DNA of 64,000 nucleotides from an uncultured Aquimarina sp. (GTDB lineage Bacteria; Bacteroidota; Bacteroidia; Flavobacteriales; Flavobacteriaceae): NCBI GenBank assembly GCA_947489685.1, contig CANLEM010000003.1, positions 785,283 to 849,282 of the forward strand, read 5' to 3'. Shown piece by piece: positions 48,089 to 58,527 of this stretch (position 1 is its first letter; each line of letters starts with the position of its first letter). The notes under the pieces were generated by a model. It saw only the letters and a program-made list of their open reading frames with translations, ran no database searches and was not told where the DNA came from. The position numbers and the translations under genes were made by a program.

Positions 48089-48325
48089 ATGAGTCCATAT
48101 TTAATTGATAGTATTGGTTATATAGCGCTGGTTATCAATCTATATTCTATGTCCGCCAAAGGCGAATATAAACTACGTTTAATATCACTAATCGCAAATA
48201 CAGGTTACATTTTATATGGTGCATTAATTAGTGCTACACCAATAATTGTAGGCTGCACAATTGCTGTATTGCTTCATGGTTATCATATAAGAAGATTACG
48301 AACAAATAAGAATAGCAATGATTAA
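48089..48325 (+). CDS. small membrane protein (YgjV/SemiSWEET-like)
   Basis: 78 aa, multi-TM. Confidence 0.65.
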   Translation: MSPYLIDSIGYIALVINLYSMSAKGEYKLRLISLIANTGYILYGALISATPIIVGCTIAVLLHGYHIRRLRTNKNSND

Positions 48326-48833
48326 AATAAAAAAAGCTACCAAAGCAGATATAGAAGTTCTGGCACTTCTAGGTCGACTAACATGGGCCGAATCTCATGG
48401 GCATTATATCGAAGATAAAAACGATGTATCAAAATACCTTAAAGAGAATTTTTCTGTTTTTAAAACGAAACAGAATATAAACAATCCTAAGCAACTTTTC
48501 TATATTATTTATGTTGATGATTTACCTGTTGGTTATGCAAAACTAGTAGTAAATGCATCAAACCAAAATGTTACATCACAAAACAGTTGTCAATTAGAAC
48601 GAATTTTCATCCTAAATGATTTTATCCCCTTAAAGATTGGACAACAGTTACTAACTTTTGTTGAAGAGCAAGCCAAAAAATTGCAATTTGATACCATGTG
48701 GCTCACCGTTTACATAAAAAACAATAGAGCCATTAGATTTTATGAAAGAAATGAATTTAAAAACGCTGGAGAATTAAATTTTATAGTTAATGGAAAAGGC
48801 TACGAAAATATAGTTTTCTCAAAAAAAATATAA
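48318..48833 (+). CDS. GNAT family N-acetyltransferase
   Basis: 'LERIFILNDFIPLKIGQQLLTFVEEQAKKLQFDTMWLTVYIKNNRAIRFYERNEF'. Confidence 0.92.
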   Translation: MIKIKKATKADIEVLALLGRLTWAESHGHYIEDKNDVSKYLKENFSVFKTKQNINNPKQLFYIIYVDDLPVGYAKLVVNASNQNVTSQNSCQLERIFILNDFIPLKIGQQLLTFVEEQAKKLQFDTMWLTVYIKNNRAIRFYERNEFKNAGELNFIVNGKGYENIVFSKKI

Positions 48834-48875
48834 ATATGTAAGACTACCGAAAATCTGGGAATAGAAGAAAAACTC

Positions 48876-49115
48876 CTGTCAACAATGTATAAGAGAACAT
48901 AGGAGTTTTGGGTGTAATCCAAAGGTCTGCATTTATTTGCAAAGTCGCCAACTATAAAATTTACGGTTCGTTTTTATTTTATATTTTGGTAACTGTAATC
49001 CTTCGGTAGGTATTTAAAAAAGATGATACAAGTAAAATATTTATATTTGGCTTAGTGCCAATTCGAATCGTATTGCCTATCACCTGCCCTGCGTTTCTTA
49101 TACGAGACGTTATAC
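48876..49115 (+). repeat. attC-like site (long, partly decayed)
   Basis: CTGTCAACAATGTATAAGAGAACATAGG...CTGCGTTTCTTATACGAGAC|GTTATAC; internal GCAAAGTCGCCAA shared with site 8. Confidence 0.6.
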
Positions 49116-49156
49116 ATAAACTAAAAAACCTTTAAAAAAATAGATTCAAATTTTCA

Positions 49157-49975
49157 ATGAATATCATTAAATTTCTAAAAGAAAATATCAACTTTTCGAA
49201 TTTCTGGATACGAAACGGATTTAATCTTCTAATTCTTTCTCTGGTGGTTAATCACCTCACAGATCCCAAAAATTTCCCTTTAAATGACTCCTATAGCTTC
49301 CCTTGGCTCTCTATTCTAATTTCAATTTTGATAGGAAGTATGATAATAGTTATTGGCAACTTTAATTTTAGGTATTATAAAGGTAAGTACTTTGTTCAAA
49401 AAATCAATACTCAAATACTTTTACGCTTTCTATTTTCAACCTTAGGTTATATTTCCATTGCATATATTCTATTTTATCTTGTTGTAGTGAAGCTGGTAAA
49501 TGAAAATTATGATGTATACGGTTTTTTAATAGGTATTTCTATCTCATTACTTTTGAGCACAATCGCAATCGCTATTTTATTCTCAAAAGACATTTACAAA
49601 CTTCACAAACTTGCATCCATATATGGAAAACTTAAAGTCCAGCAAGGCAGTAAAATAACCTTGATCAACTATACCGAAATTGCTTTTATTTATAGTGAAA
49701 ATAAAATAGTTTACATTGCAAAAACCGACGGAACTACAATCATTACAGACTTCACACTCAATGAAGTTGAAAATGAAGTAAGTGAACAAAGTTTTTATAG
49801 AGCAAATAGACAAACCATTCTTCATATTCATTCTATTGAACAAGTTCAGTCAATAGAAAACGGAAAATTATCTGTAATACTTAAATCTACTATTGCTGGC
49901 AAAAAAACTTTTCAAATAAACATTAGTAGATATAAAAAACAAGAATTTATGAACTGGTTTAAGGGTAAGCTATAA
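49157..49975 (+). CDS. LytTR family DNA-binding protein with N-terminal TM helices
   Basis: LytTR-like 'VQQGSKITLINYTEIAFIYSENKIVYIAKTDGTTIITDFTLNEVE...FYRANRQTILHIHSIEQVQ'. Confidence 0.88.
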   Translation: MNIIKFLKENINFSNFWIRNGFNLLILSLVVNHLTDPKNFPLNDSYSFPWLSILISILIGSMIIVIGNFNFRYYKGKYFVQKINTQILLRFLFSTLGYISIAYILFYLVVVKLVNENYDVYGFLIGISISLLLSTIAIAILFSKDIYKLHKLASIYGKLKVQQGSKITLINYTEIAFIYSENKIVYIAKTDGTTIITDFTLNEVENEVSEQSFYRANRQTILHIHSIEQVQSIENGKLSVILKSTIAGKKTFQINISRYKKQEFMNWFKGKL

Positions 49976-50090
49976 AATGTAATGATTATTCAGCTGTTAT
50001 TTTGATACCATTCAGTAAAAATAAGCTGTACATCACTGTTAATCTTGGTTTATCGTTTTTACTTCGCTTAAAATTAAAAACGATAAAAAA

Positions 50091-50741
50091 ATGACTAAGA
50101 CCTTTTTAACTACAAAATTAACACCTGTAATCGCTATTATTCTTTGTTGTATTCTATTCCTATCGGGATATTTTCAAGTGATCCTAGCGGCTTTAATATT
50201 ATTATTAGCGAGTGCTATAGAGTATAAAAAAGATATATTTAGATCTTTAGGCTTTCAACGCAAAAGAATACAGGTAAAAAGTCTATTAATAACAGCTCCC
50301 CTATTTGGTGCAATTCTTTTTCTGTTTTATTTCTATGTAATGGTGCCAAGTGTTACTTATCTTACAGGACAACCCATGGACTTTTCTGTTTTCGAAACTT
50401 ATACGGGGAACTTGCCTGCCACAATGAATTTACTTGTTTTTATATGGATATCCGCAGCGTTCTGCGAAGAAATTGTGTTTAGAGGGTATTTAATGAGGCA
50501 GTTTACTAAGTTTTTTGGGTCAAGCAAAATAAGTCTTGTAGTTAACATACTAATCTTTGGCTTTATTTTTGGATGGATTCACTCGTATCAAGGAATAAGT
50601 GGTCAAATAGTAACAGGTATTCTAGGTATGCTCTTTGCTATCATTTTTCATGTTCGTAAGAACGATTTGTGGTTCAATATCGCTGCTCACGGTTTTTTTG
50701 ACACCGTTGCTTTACTATTTATATACAATGGCTGGGGTTAA
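50091..50741 (+). CDS. CPBP family intramembrane metalloprotease
   Basis: 'AAFCEEIVFRGYLMRQF', 'FIFGWIHSYQG', 'NIAAHGFFDTVALLF'. Confidence 0.92.
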   Translation: MTKTFLTTKLTPVIAIILCCILFLSGYFQVILAALILLLASAIEYKKDIFRSLGFQRKRIQVKSLLITAPLFGAILFLFYFYVMVPSVTYLTGQPMDFSVFETYTGNLPATMNLLVFIWISAAFCEEIVFRGYLMRQFTKFFGSSKISLVVNILIFGFIFGWIHSYQGISGQIVTGILGMLFAIIFHVRKNDLWFNIAAHGFFDTVALLFIYNGWG

Positions 50742-50967
50742 GCCTCAAGAAAACAAAACTTTTGTATCGCTAAAACGTGCACTTAAAAACCCAAGAAATG
50801 TTTTATAATAATGTAGTCATTAAAGCACACCAAGTCATCCATCAGGGGAACTTAAGTCATTTGGTTTGCATTTTTTTATTATCTTTCTTTATCGAAAAAG
50901 TATCGTTTTAAAAAATCGCTACATTTCATACGCACCATCGCTGGGAGTAACTTAAGTAAACAAAATA

Positions 50968-51372
50968 ATGACATATTACGAAAAAGAACTTAGTAGGATT
51001 CGTAGCATTATTTATTCAAATGTAGGACAAATTAATACCGTAATTGGAATCCGAAATTATATCGACAATAATTATGATGTAAATTTAAATTTGGACTTAT
51101 TGTCTCATATACATTTTGTTTCCAAATATCATATGTTACGCTTGTTTAAAAAATATTATGGACTAACTCCAAGACAGTACTTAATTGACAAACGAATCAA
51201 AAAATCTAAAGAGCATTTGATAAATGGATTGTCGGTAACTGAAACCTGTTTTGCTGTTGGATTTGAAAGTGTAGGTTCGTTCAGCACTTTATTTAAAACA
51301 AAAACAGGACAATCACCTACGGAATTTCTAAAAGAGCAACTTTCAAGAAGTAAAATATATTCGGAATTCTGA
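50968..51372 (+). CDS. AraC-type helix-turn-helix protein
   Basis: 'HFVSKYHMLRLFKKYYGLTPRQYLIDKRIKKSKEHLINGLSVTETCFAVGFESVGSFSTLFKTKTGQSPTEF'. Confidence 0.92.
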   Translation: MTYYEKELSRIRSIIYSNVGQINTVIGIRNYIDNNYDVNLNLDLLSHIHFVSKYHMLRLFKKYYGLTPRQYLIDKRIKKSKEHLINGLSVTETCFAVGFESVGSFSTLFKTKTGQSPTEFLKEQLSRSKIYSEF

Positions 51373-51396
51373 ACTTTGACGTATAAATAAACAAAG

Positions 51397-51792
51397 ATGA
51401 AAGTAACACTAATTAGTATTCCCGTTAGGGACCAAGAAAAAGCTTTAAAATTTTATACTGAGAAATTAGGCTTCTTAAAAAAGAAGGATGTACCATTAGA
51501 AGGTGGTAATAGGTGGTTGACCCTAGTTTCTGCAGAATGGCAGGATGGGCCCGAATTATTATTAGAACCTGCACCCAACCATTTCGAACCATGTAAGGTA
51601 TTTCAAGATGCATTAATGGAAGCAGGATTTCCGTACACGCAATTTGATGTTGACAATGTTGACGCCCAATATGAAAGATTGACGAAAATTGGTGTAGAAT
51701 TTAGTATGAAACCAACCGAAATGGGAACTGTAAAAGTTGCTGTTTTAAATGATACCTGCGGAAATAATATTCAGTTGGTAGAGGAATTGTAA
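51397..51792 (+). CDS. VOC family protein
   Basis: 'ISIPVRDQEKALKFYTEKLGFLKKKDVPL...DTCGNNIQLVEEL'. Confidence 0.93.
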   Translation: MKVTLISIPVRDQEKALKFYTEKLGFLKKKDVPLEGGNRWLTLVSAEWQDGPELLLEPAPNHFEPCKVFQDALMEAGFPYTQFDVDNVDAQYERLTKIGVEFSMKPTEMGTVKVAVLNDTCGNNIQLVEEL

Positions 51793-51918
51793 AAACATAA
51801 CTACCAATAAAATATATAGTGTTTGGCTAGTATGTGTCAAATCGTATGAATTATTATCTACGAAAATCTCAAATTATTAAAATCGAATTTTAAGAGTATT
51901 ACGTTAAAATAAAAAAAA

Positions 51919-51987
51919 TTGCCTAAGTGCTTAATCAAAAGTTCACTACTTTTAATTCCCGTACTAACCATAATCAAGACGTTATGA
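51919..51987 (+). repeat. attC-like 3' half before the kelch gene
   Basis: TAAGTGCTTAATCAAAAGTTCACTACTTTTAATTCCCGTACTAACCATAATCAAGAC|GTTATG; similar to 40950-41000. Confidence 0.5.
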
Positions 51988-52982
51988 TTAATACTATTAA
52001 TAGAAACTTAATATCGAAAATAGCTTTAATAATACTCATATTTCCAATAAGCTTAATTTATTCTCGGGCAGAAAGGAGTCCATGTCTCAGAAATCAACCC
52101 GTTACTGCTTATCATATTAAAGAAAATAAAATTTTTCTGTTTGGAGGTTATTGTAGCACTGAAAAAAAACGATTAAATGATCTTTGGGCATTTGATGGTA
52201 TGCGTTGGGAATCAATTAATGTAAAAACTGCTCCCGAACCACGAAGTGGACATTCAATGATATACGACTCATTCGGGGAGCGTCTATTAGTATTTGGTGG
52301 AAAAAATGAAAAAGGAGAATTACTCAACGACTTGTGGTCCTGGAATGGTACCAATTGGCTGCTGCTAAACAATAGTGGTCCACCTCCAAGACAGTCTCAT
52401 CGAATGATTTTTAATAACGACAATGGTGATATTTTCCTTTTTGGGGGTTCTAACGCCGCAAAACAATCACTAAATGACACATGGGTTTTTAATCATGGAA
52501 AGTGGACAAAATTGAATAGACAAAATTCTCCCCCTCCTCGATTACAACACACACTAATCTACGATCAACTGAGGAAAAAAATTGTATTATTTGGTGGTTT
52601 TGATAAAACTGAAGAAAAGAAAATTATTTATGGCGATACCTGGGAATGGAGCTCAGCACAAGGTTGGAAATTAAAGGATAAGAATGAGAAAATAGCCAGA
52701 GATCATCATGCCATGGTTTATGATCCTGAATCAAAAACTACTATTCTATTTGGGGGTTATAACCAGGGATACTTAGGAGATACATGGAGTTGGAACGGTA
52801 AAAAATGGATATTAAGAGCAGTAAATGGCCCTTCCAGAGCCGGAAAGCCAGGGTTAATGTATAACAACTTCGAAAAATGTGTTGTGCTATTCGGGGGTGG
52901 AAATAAGCAAAACATGTATTTAATGGATTTTTGGCAATTTAGTGGGACAACTAATTTGTGGAGTATGTATCCAAAAAAATAA
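51984..52982 (+). CDS. Kelch-repeat-containing protein
   Basis: Repeated 'ILFGGYN...LGDTWSWNGKKW...GPSRAGKPGLMYN' kelch motifs; start at ATG overlapping GTTATG core. Confidence 0.88.
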   Translation: MINTINRNLISKIALIILIFPISLIYSRAERSPCLRNQPVTAYHIKENKIFLFGGYCSTEKKRLNDLWAFDGMRWESINVKTAPEPRSGHSMIYDSFGERLLVFGGKNEKGELLNDLWSWNGTNWLLLNNSGPPPRQSHRMIFNNDNGDIFLFGGSNAAKQSLNDTWVFNHGKWTKLNRQNSPPPRLQHTLIYDQLRKKIVLFGGFDKTEEKKIIYGDTWEWSSAQGWKLKDKNEKIARDHHAMVYDPESKTTILFGGYNQGYLGDTWSWNGKKWILRAVNGPSRAGKPGLMYNNFEKCVVLFGGGNKQNMYLMDFWQFSGTTNLWSMYPKK

Positions 52983-53087
52983 TTGTAACCAAAGCAAAAA
53001 AAGATCATGACACCAAATAAACAGTACTAAAACAGGTATTTATTCTAACCGCAAATCGTAATTTTTGAAAAATCTAGAATTAAACAA

Positions 53088-53534
53088 ATGAATACAGATG
53101 AATTAACAACTTTTTTTGAAAGAGACCTGAACAAATTAATCACCGAAATAGAACTCTACAAAAAGGAAGAAAATATTTGGCGAGTAGAAAAAAACATCTC
53201 TAATTCGGCAGGAAATTTAACCTTACATTTAATTGGAAACTTGCACACATTTATCGGAAAAGAAATAGGAAAAACAAACTATTTTAGAAATAGAGAGCTT
53301 GAGTTTACTCAAAACAATGTTCCAAGAAAAGAATTGATTGATAGTATAAATGATACTATAGAAATGGTTAAGAAATCACTAGCTTTTCTTACAAACCAAG
53401 AATTGAAAAAAGAGTATCCAATTTTGAAGTTTACGAAAGTAGAAACAAACGAATACTTACTAGTTCATTTGATAAGTCATCTTACTTATCACCTTGGACA
53501 AATAAATTATCATAGAAGACTAATAGATGAATAA
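53088..53534 (+). CDS. DinB family / DUF1572 protein
   Basis: 'NLTLHLIGNLHTFIGKEIG', 'HLISHLTYHLGQINYHRRL'. Confidence 0.88.
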   Translation: MNTDELTTFFERDLNKLITEIELYKKEENIWRVEKNISNSAGNLTLHLIGNLHTFIGKEIGKTNYFRNRELEFTQNNVPRKELIDSINDTIEMVKKSLAFLTNQELKKEYPILKFTKVETNEYLLVHLISHLTYHLGQINYHRRLIDE

Positions 53535-53678
53535 AAAATTATGCTAACATTATGCACATAAAATCAGGCGACTAGCAGGGAATCGAAGAATCCAAACACG
53601 CCTCTCGATTAGCCAATAGATAAATATAATATGATTAATAAAGTAACCATACACGAGTACGTTGTAGCCAATTTGATA

Positions 53679-54569
53679 ATGAAATATTTGATATACGTTT
53701 TGCTTTTAATCTTTGCGATAGGTTGTAAAGATTCAAAGGAGGCTACAGCTGTCCAAGCTCCTTATAATGTACCATATCCTTTAAAATCTCCTGTAGAATT
53801 TGCAAATGGAAAAATAACAACAACCAATGGCATTAGTTTTTCAAAAAATGGAAAGGTTCTTTACATCTCAAAATCTATTGATAAAATATTTGAAAATGGC
53901 AAAAAGTATGCAGGAATTTTTAAATACGCCTATAAAAATGACAAATGGAATGGCCCCGAATTAATTCAATTCGGACGAAATATTGATGCCTATCATCCTG
54001 TTTTGTCAATAGATAATGAAACCTTGTATTTCAATTCAAGATCTAGTCCAGATTCTACAAATACATCAATACCCCATAATATTTGGTTTTCCAAAAAAAC
54101 CGCATCTGGCTGGTCTTCAGCAGAGATGCTGAAAGGAATAAATAGTGAACGATATGACTCCTATCCATCGCTAGCCAAAAATAACAACTTGTATTTCAAT
54201 TCGGATCGAGCGGGTGGTATGGGAGGAATGGACATTTATGTTTCTAATTATGTTAATGGTAAATATCAAGTCCCTATTAATCTTCAAAACCTGAATTCTG
54301 ATCAGGTTGAGAACGATTTAGTCGTTGATCCAGAAGAGAAATTTATCGTTTTTAATAGATATATTGATTCTACTAAGACTATAGATTTATATATTTCCTT
54401 CAGAGAAGGAAATGATTGGGGAAAACCAATACCACTGGACAAAATCAACTCTCCAACGAAATGGGAGTTGACACCAACTTTGTCTCCAGAAGGAAACTAC
54501 TTTTTTTATGAGTTGGATGGTAAGATCATGCAAGTTGACTTAGGAGAATTATTTCATGCCAAGAGATAA
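53679..54569 (+). CDS. PD40/TolB-like beta-propeller lipoprotein
   Basis: Lipobox 'LLLIFAIGCKDS'; 'YPSLAKNNNLYFNSDRAGGMGGMDIYVS'. Confidence 0.87.
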   Translation: MKYLIYVLLLIFAIGCKDSKEATAVQAPYNVPYPLKSPVEFANGKITTTNGISFSKNGKVLYISKSIDKIFENGKKYAGIFKYAYKNDKWNGPELIQFGRNIDAYHPVLSIDNETLYFNSRSSPDSTNTSIPHNIWFSKKTASGWSSAEMLKGINSERYDSYPSLAKNNNLYFNSDRAGGMGGMDIYVSNYVNGKYQVPINLQNLNSDQVENDLVVDPEEKFIVFNRYIDSTKTIDLYISFREGNDWGKPIPLDKINSPTKWELTPTLSPEGNYFFYELDGKIMQVDLGELFHAKR

Positions 54570-54576
54570 ATAAACT

Positions 54577-54708
54577 GGCTACAACAATGGCTTTAATCCA
54601 TTGTTGCTACAGTACTCTTAATAAAAATCACTACTTTTAATCGGCTTGCGCACAAGCGGACAATTACTTCGGAATTATCCGTAACAGAATCATAACCTAC
54701 CGTTGGCA
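54577..54708 (+). repeat. attC-like site
   Basis: TGGCTACAACAATGGCTTTAATCCATTGTTGC...AGAATCATAACCTACC|GTTGGCA. Confidence 0.55.
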
Positions 54709-54826
54709 TTAATTGTGACTCGTCCCGAATATAGGCCACATAATTCTAAACAGTTATGTATAAAAATGATATCGTAATTAGGTCTTACATTAAACCTTTT
54801 AAATAAAAAAGTATAGAGGCTACAAA

Positions 54827-55531
54827 ATGAGCGAAAGAGGATTTACAGAATACTTCAATTCAATAGATAAAATTAAGATAAAAGATTGTCTTAATTTCTT
54901 GAGATCAAATTTACCAAAAAAACCTACTAAAAATAATTACCAACTAACTAATGACCAATTACAATTATTAAAGATATTTACTTTGCGCGACAATCTTCAG
55001 GGAAGACTTCAAAAAGTCGCAGATTTAATTAGGATCCATTTAGAGATTAATGAACCTATAAAAATACTGACACTAGATAATATTGAAGCTGGAAAGTTTG
55101 AAATAATTGATAATTTGAATTGCATCTTTATAAACGCAAATCCTGTCACACAAACAATAGAACAAAAGATAGCTATTCTAATTCATGAAATGTCCCATTA
55201 TCATTTAATCAGTAAACATAAGATAATTAAAGATCGAAAGGAAGAGAATGAACTTCTTACAGAGATCAACGCAATATATTGTGGGTTCGGTTTTTTTCTA
55301 CTTAGAGGTTATAAAGAAAATAATACTCATTTTGGTGATCATAAAACCAAGTCAAAAGTCGGATATATTAATCAATGGACCATAAAAGAAACAATTATAC
55401 AAACGGCATATTTAAGAAAGCAAAATCCACATTGGATTCTAAAGAATATAAACATATTGGATAAACCTTATTTTTATTTTAAATTAAGGGAATTAAGATT
55501 AGAGTATAAAAAAAATGCTAATAAAGTTTAA
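54827..55531 (+). CDS. hypothetical protein with HExxH zinc-peptidase-like motif
   Basis: 'IEQKIAILIHEMSHYHLISKHKI...ENELLTEINAIYCGFG' resembles ImmA/IrrE-like or gluzincin core. Confidence 0.65.
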   Translation: MSERGFTEYFNSIDKIKIKDCLNFLRSNLPKKPTKNNYQLTNDQLQLLKIFTLRDNLQGRLQKVADLIRIHLEINEPIKILTLDNIEAGKFEIIDNLNCIFINANPVTQTIEQKIAILIHEMSHYHLISKHKIIKDRKEENELLTEINAIYCGFGFFLLRGYKENNTHFGDHKTKSKVGYINQWTIKETIIQTAYLRKQNPHWILKNINILDKPYFYFKLRELRLEYKKNANKV

Positions 55532-55954
55532 AAATTCTTTGAAACGCATTTTGAACCCGACGTTCTACACAATTTAACCGAACGAATGAATCAACTTCAA
55601 ATTTTGAATATAATTAAATTTATGGAGAAATTAATTGCTTGGATGGACTCATCAACTTAAAAGGAGATAACATTATATGTTCATATTAGCTAACTGATAA
55701 ATCGTATATTGTATCATTTGCGAAACATAACACCTTTTAGAAAGGGAAGTTAACGACCTATGTGTAAGAAAAGTTTATATTTAGTAGCAGGAATATTGAC
55801 AGGAACAACATTTATAAGCATGCCTGAATCCAAACTCAAAAGTTAGATAAAAATCGCGGAGTTGTACTCATTCGGTTCTTAAAACCATAATCTAAATTAA
55901 GAAAACCTAGCTGACATAGGAATTGCTCATCAAATTGAAATTGAAGTTTAATAA

Positions 55955-56131
55955 ATGAAAAAAAACAAAAACAACGAATCCAAAATTGCACTAACACTAG
56001 GAATACTTGGAATTATTGCGGGGGTATTTTTAATATTTTCTGGAAACAATTTAATTGGAATCTTTGGCTCCATAGCTAGTGCCGGAATTGCGATTAAAGG
56101 TTATAATAATTTGAAAAACAAATCAGAATAA
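55955..56131 (+). CDS. 58-aa small membrane protein
   Basis: Manual translation MKKNKNNESKIALTLGILGIIAGVFLIFSGNNLIGIFGSIASAGIAIKGYNNLKNKSE. Confidence 0.55.
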   Translation: MKKNKNNESKIALTLGILGIIAGVFLIFSGNNLIGIFGSIASAGIAIKGYNNLKNKSE

Positions 56132-56150
56132 AATAATTAAACAGAAGAAA

Positions 56151-56327
56151 ATGAAAAAATGGGATTTAAAAACAATACTTGGACTTGGAATAGGATTGGT
56201 ATTAGGTAATGTGATTTATGATTATTTCGCTCATGATAGTATTAATTGGATTCGTGCAATTTTTGCAGGTATTCTTGTAGTGATCATGATGGTCGTATTT
56301 CAAAAAATAAAATCCGAAAAAAGATAA
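56151..56327 (+). CDS. 58-aa small membrane protein
   Basis: Manual translation MKKWDLKTILGLGIGLVLGNVIYDYFAHDSINWIRAIFAGILVVIMMVVFQKIKSEKR. Confidence 0.55.
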   Translation: MKKWDLKTILGLGIGLVLGNVIYDYFAHDSINWIRAIFAGILVVIMMVVFQKIKSEKR

Positions 56328-56490
56328 TTAGTGATATATAAATTGAACTCTCAAAAGCCGAACTGAACCTAAAAACATAATGCGTAGCTTAATCTATTGG
56401 GGTTAATTGTGTAAACCACCTCCCCTAACGAACATTTAAGAATACGTCACAAATAGAAAATAGGAATATATAAATGCTAATATTGAAATT

Positions 56491-56841
56491 ATGTTAACCG
56501 ATATCAATCCAAAATTACCAATGCGTGACAAGAATGTTACTAGAGAATTTTATATAAATAAACTGGGTTTTGAAGAAATTGGTGACTATGAAGAATATTT
56601 AATGATCAAAAAAGATAAAATAGAAATTCATTTCTTTCTGTTTAAGGAGCTTGACCCCAAAGAGAATTATGGACAAGTTTATATTAGGACTAATACTATT
56701 GATGATTTTTATCAGACATTATTAGATCGAAAAATCGCTATTCATCCAAATGGAAAATTGGAATCCAAACCATGGGGACAAAAGGAATTTTCTATACTTG
56801 ACCCAGATACCAACTTATTGACATTTGGGCAAAGCGTTTAA
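56491..56841 (+). CDS. bleomycin-resistance-type VOC protein
   Basis: 'NPKLPMRDKNVTREFYINKLGFEEIGDYEEYLMI...LDPDTNLLTFGQ'. Confidence 0.92.
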   Translation: MLTDINPKLPMRDKNVTREFYINKLGFEEIGDYEEYLMIKKDKIEIHFFLFKELDPKENYGQVYIRTNTIDDFYQTLLDRKIAIHPNGKLESKPWGQKEFSILDPDTNLLTFGQSV

Positions 56842-56867
56842 AAAAATAAAACGCAAGAGAAATTTGA

Positions 56868-57284
56868 TTAAAAAACGAACATTCTACTAGAATCGACATC
56901 CAATTTTATAGCACCAGATTTTGTATAAAGTAACTTGAATCCTTCATCCTCGATTTTGGAGGCCCAAAATTCAAAATTTTTAGACTTGATAACTAATTTA
57001 TCAGAACGAATTACTCTCCAAAACGGAATTCGATAATCGATATGATCATTTGAATAACGTTCGGCTATTTTCTTTATAGCGTTTCCTGTTCTCATAGGAC
57101 AAGTTACATCTGTACCGAAATCTTGTGCCAAACGTTTTGCAATCGCATCTATTGTTACGACAAATCCTTTTGGAATTATCTTTACAAGTTCCTCGATTTC
57201 TTCGACAGAAGGGTGTAACATCTTACCTTTTCCATAAAATTTTTCCATTTTTACAGGAATATCTACAATCTTAGGCTTAGTCAT
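56868..57284 (-). CDS. MGMT/Ada DNA-binding-domain-like protein
   Basis: 'VTIDAIAKRLAQDFGTDVTCPMRTGNAIKKIAE...IPFWRVIRSDKLV'. Confidence 0.75.
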   Translation of the reverse strand: MTKPKIVDIPVKMEKFYGKGKMLHPSVEEIEELVKIIPKGFVVTIDAIAKRLAQDFGTDVTCPMRTGNAIKKIAERYSNDHIDYRIPFWRVIRSDKLVIKSKNFEFWASKIEDEGFKLLYTKSGAIKLDVDSSRMFVF

Positions 57285-57718
57285 TATCGTATTTTTTTAT
57301 AAAGTTTAGAGGCCAACCAAGTACCAACAATCATTTCTAACCAACTTAATGGTAAAGTAATCCATAAAATATTCCATTCTGACAGTCCCATATTTGCTGT
57401 CGCCACCCAAAAAACAACAAAAACAATCAACCAAACTATCGTACCCGAAATCAAGACCGACCGATTGGAATTACCAAAAATTTCTGCATAAAGCCAAAAA
57501 ACAAAAACTAGAGCGCCTGTTAAAAGAATATCCCAAAAGCCCCAAATAATAAAAATGCCAAAATCCATATCTGCAACACCCGGTTTATTATCAAAAAATA
57601 ATTTCACTCTTGGTATTACCAGTACGAAATAGCGAAAAACCTCCGAAATATTAATCCAAATGCTAGTCAAAAGAGTAATGATAATAAAGTTTTTGAAGTG
57701 GAATTTTTCAGAATTCAT
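57284..57718 (-). CDS. hypothetical membrane protein
   Basis: Four putative TM helices; translationally adjacent to upstream ORF. Confidence 0.75.
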   Translation of the reverse strand: MNSEKFHFKNFIIITLLTSIWINISEVFRYFVLVIPRVKLFFDNKPGVADMDFGIFIIWGFWDILLTGALVFVFWLYAEIFGNSNRSVLISGTIVWLIVFVVFWVATANMGLSEWNILWITLPLSWLEMIVGTWLASKLYKKIR

Positions 57719-57720
57719 AT

Positions 57721-58527
57721 TTAATCTAGTGCTAGTGTTTGTTTTATATTGTTCAAAATTGTCAGGGGAGCTTTTACTTGCGGTACAGAACGGTAAATCG
57801 CAATAGACTTCTCTAATTCGCCTAATTTTTCGACCAAATCGATACTGCGTTGAGAAAACCCTGCAAACCGTAAATCTATTGGGTTTATAATTTTTTGATC
57901 AATTAAAAAATCAACCTTCTTAACGCAACGACAAGGATTTTTAGGATTTGCCAACCCACATTTATTGTTCAAAAAGTTTCGGATTTTGGTTCTTGAACGG
58001 GATAATTTTTTTCTAAAATTCTCAGCTGTTATTTGCATTATTTCAGAGCCTTCAACGCTATTGAACTCCAGTATTTCTGACAAAATATAAACCATTCTGT
58101 CAACGGAGTTCAAACAAAGTAACAAACCTTGTGTACAACTTACCTTTACTTCTTCTTCTAAAAGAGAAAGTTCACCTTCGTTGGTCGAATATCTAACTGT
58201 ATCAGAATGACCGGTGTCGATTAAATCGGCATAATCATCAAAAGGCATAGCAAACTCTTTGGTATTTTGGCCTTTATAGGTTAACAAATAATTCGTTGTA
58301 ACCCGATAGACCCAAGTCATAAATTTACTTTTATGATTGAAAGTACTCAAATGGGTTATGATCTTAATCAGTATTTCTTGCGTTGCGTCTTCAGCATCCT
58401 CGGGATAAAGCAACATTTTTAAGGATAGGTTATAAACATAATCCTTAATTTTTAAGACTACAACTTCTAACGCCTTTCTGTCGCCCGAATTTGCCTTTTG
58501 TACTAAAATTTCTAAAGTATCTTTCAT
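57721..58527 (-). CDS. RNA polymerase sigma factor (ECF-like, extended C-terminus)
   Basis: 'YPEDAEDATQEILIKIITHLSTFNHKSKFMTWVYRVTTNYLL'. Confidence 0.92.
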   Translation of the reverse strand: MKDTLEILVQKANSGDRKALEVVVLKIKDYVYNLSLKMLLYPEDAEDATQEILIKIITHLSTFNHKSKFMTWVYRVTTNYLLTYKGQNTKEFAMPFDDYADLIDTGHSDTVRYSTNEGELSLLEEEVKVSCTQGLLLCLNSVDRMVYILSEILEFNSVEGSEIMQITAENFRKKLSRSRTKIRNFLNNKCGLANPKNPCRCVKKVDFLIDQKIINPIDLRFAGFSQRSIDLVEKLGELEKSIAIYRSVPQVKAPLTILNNIKQTLALD

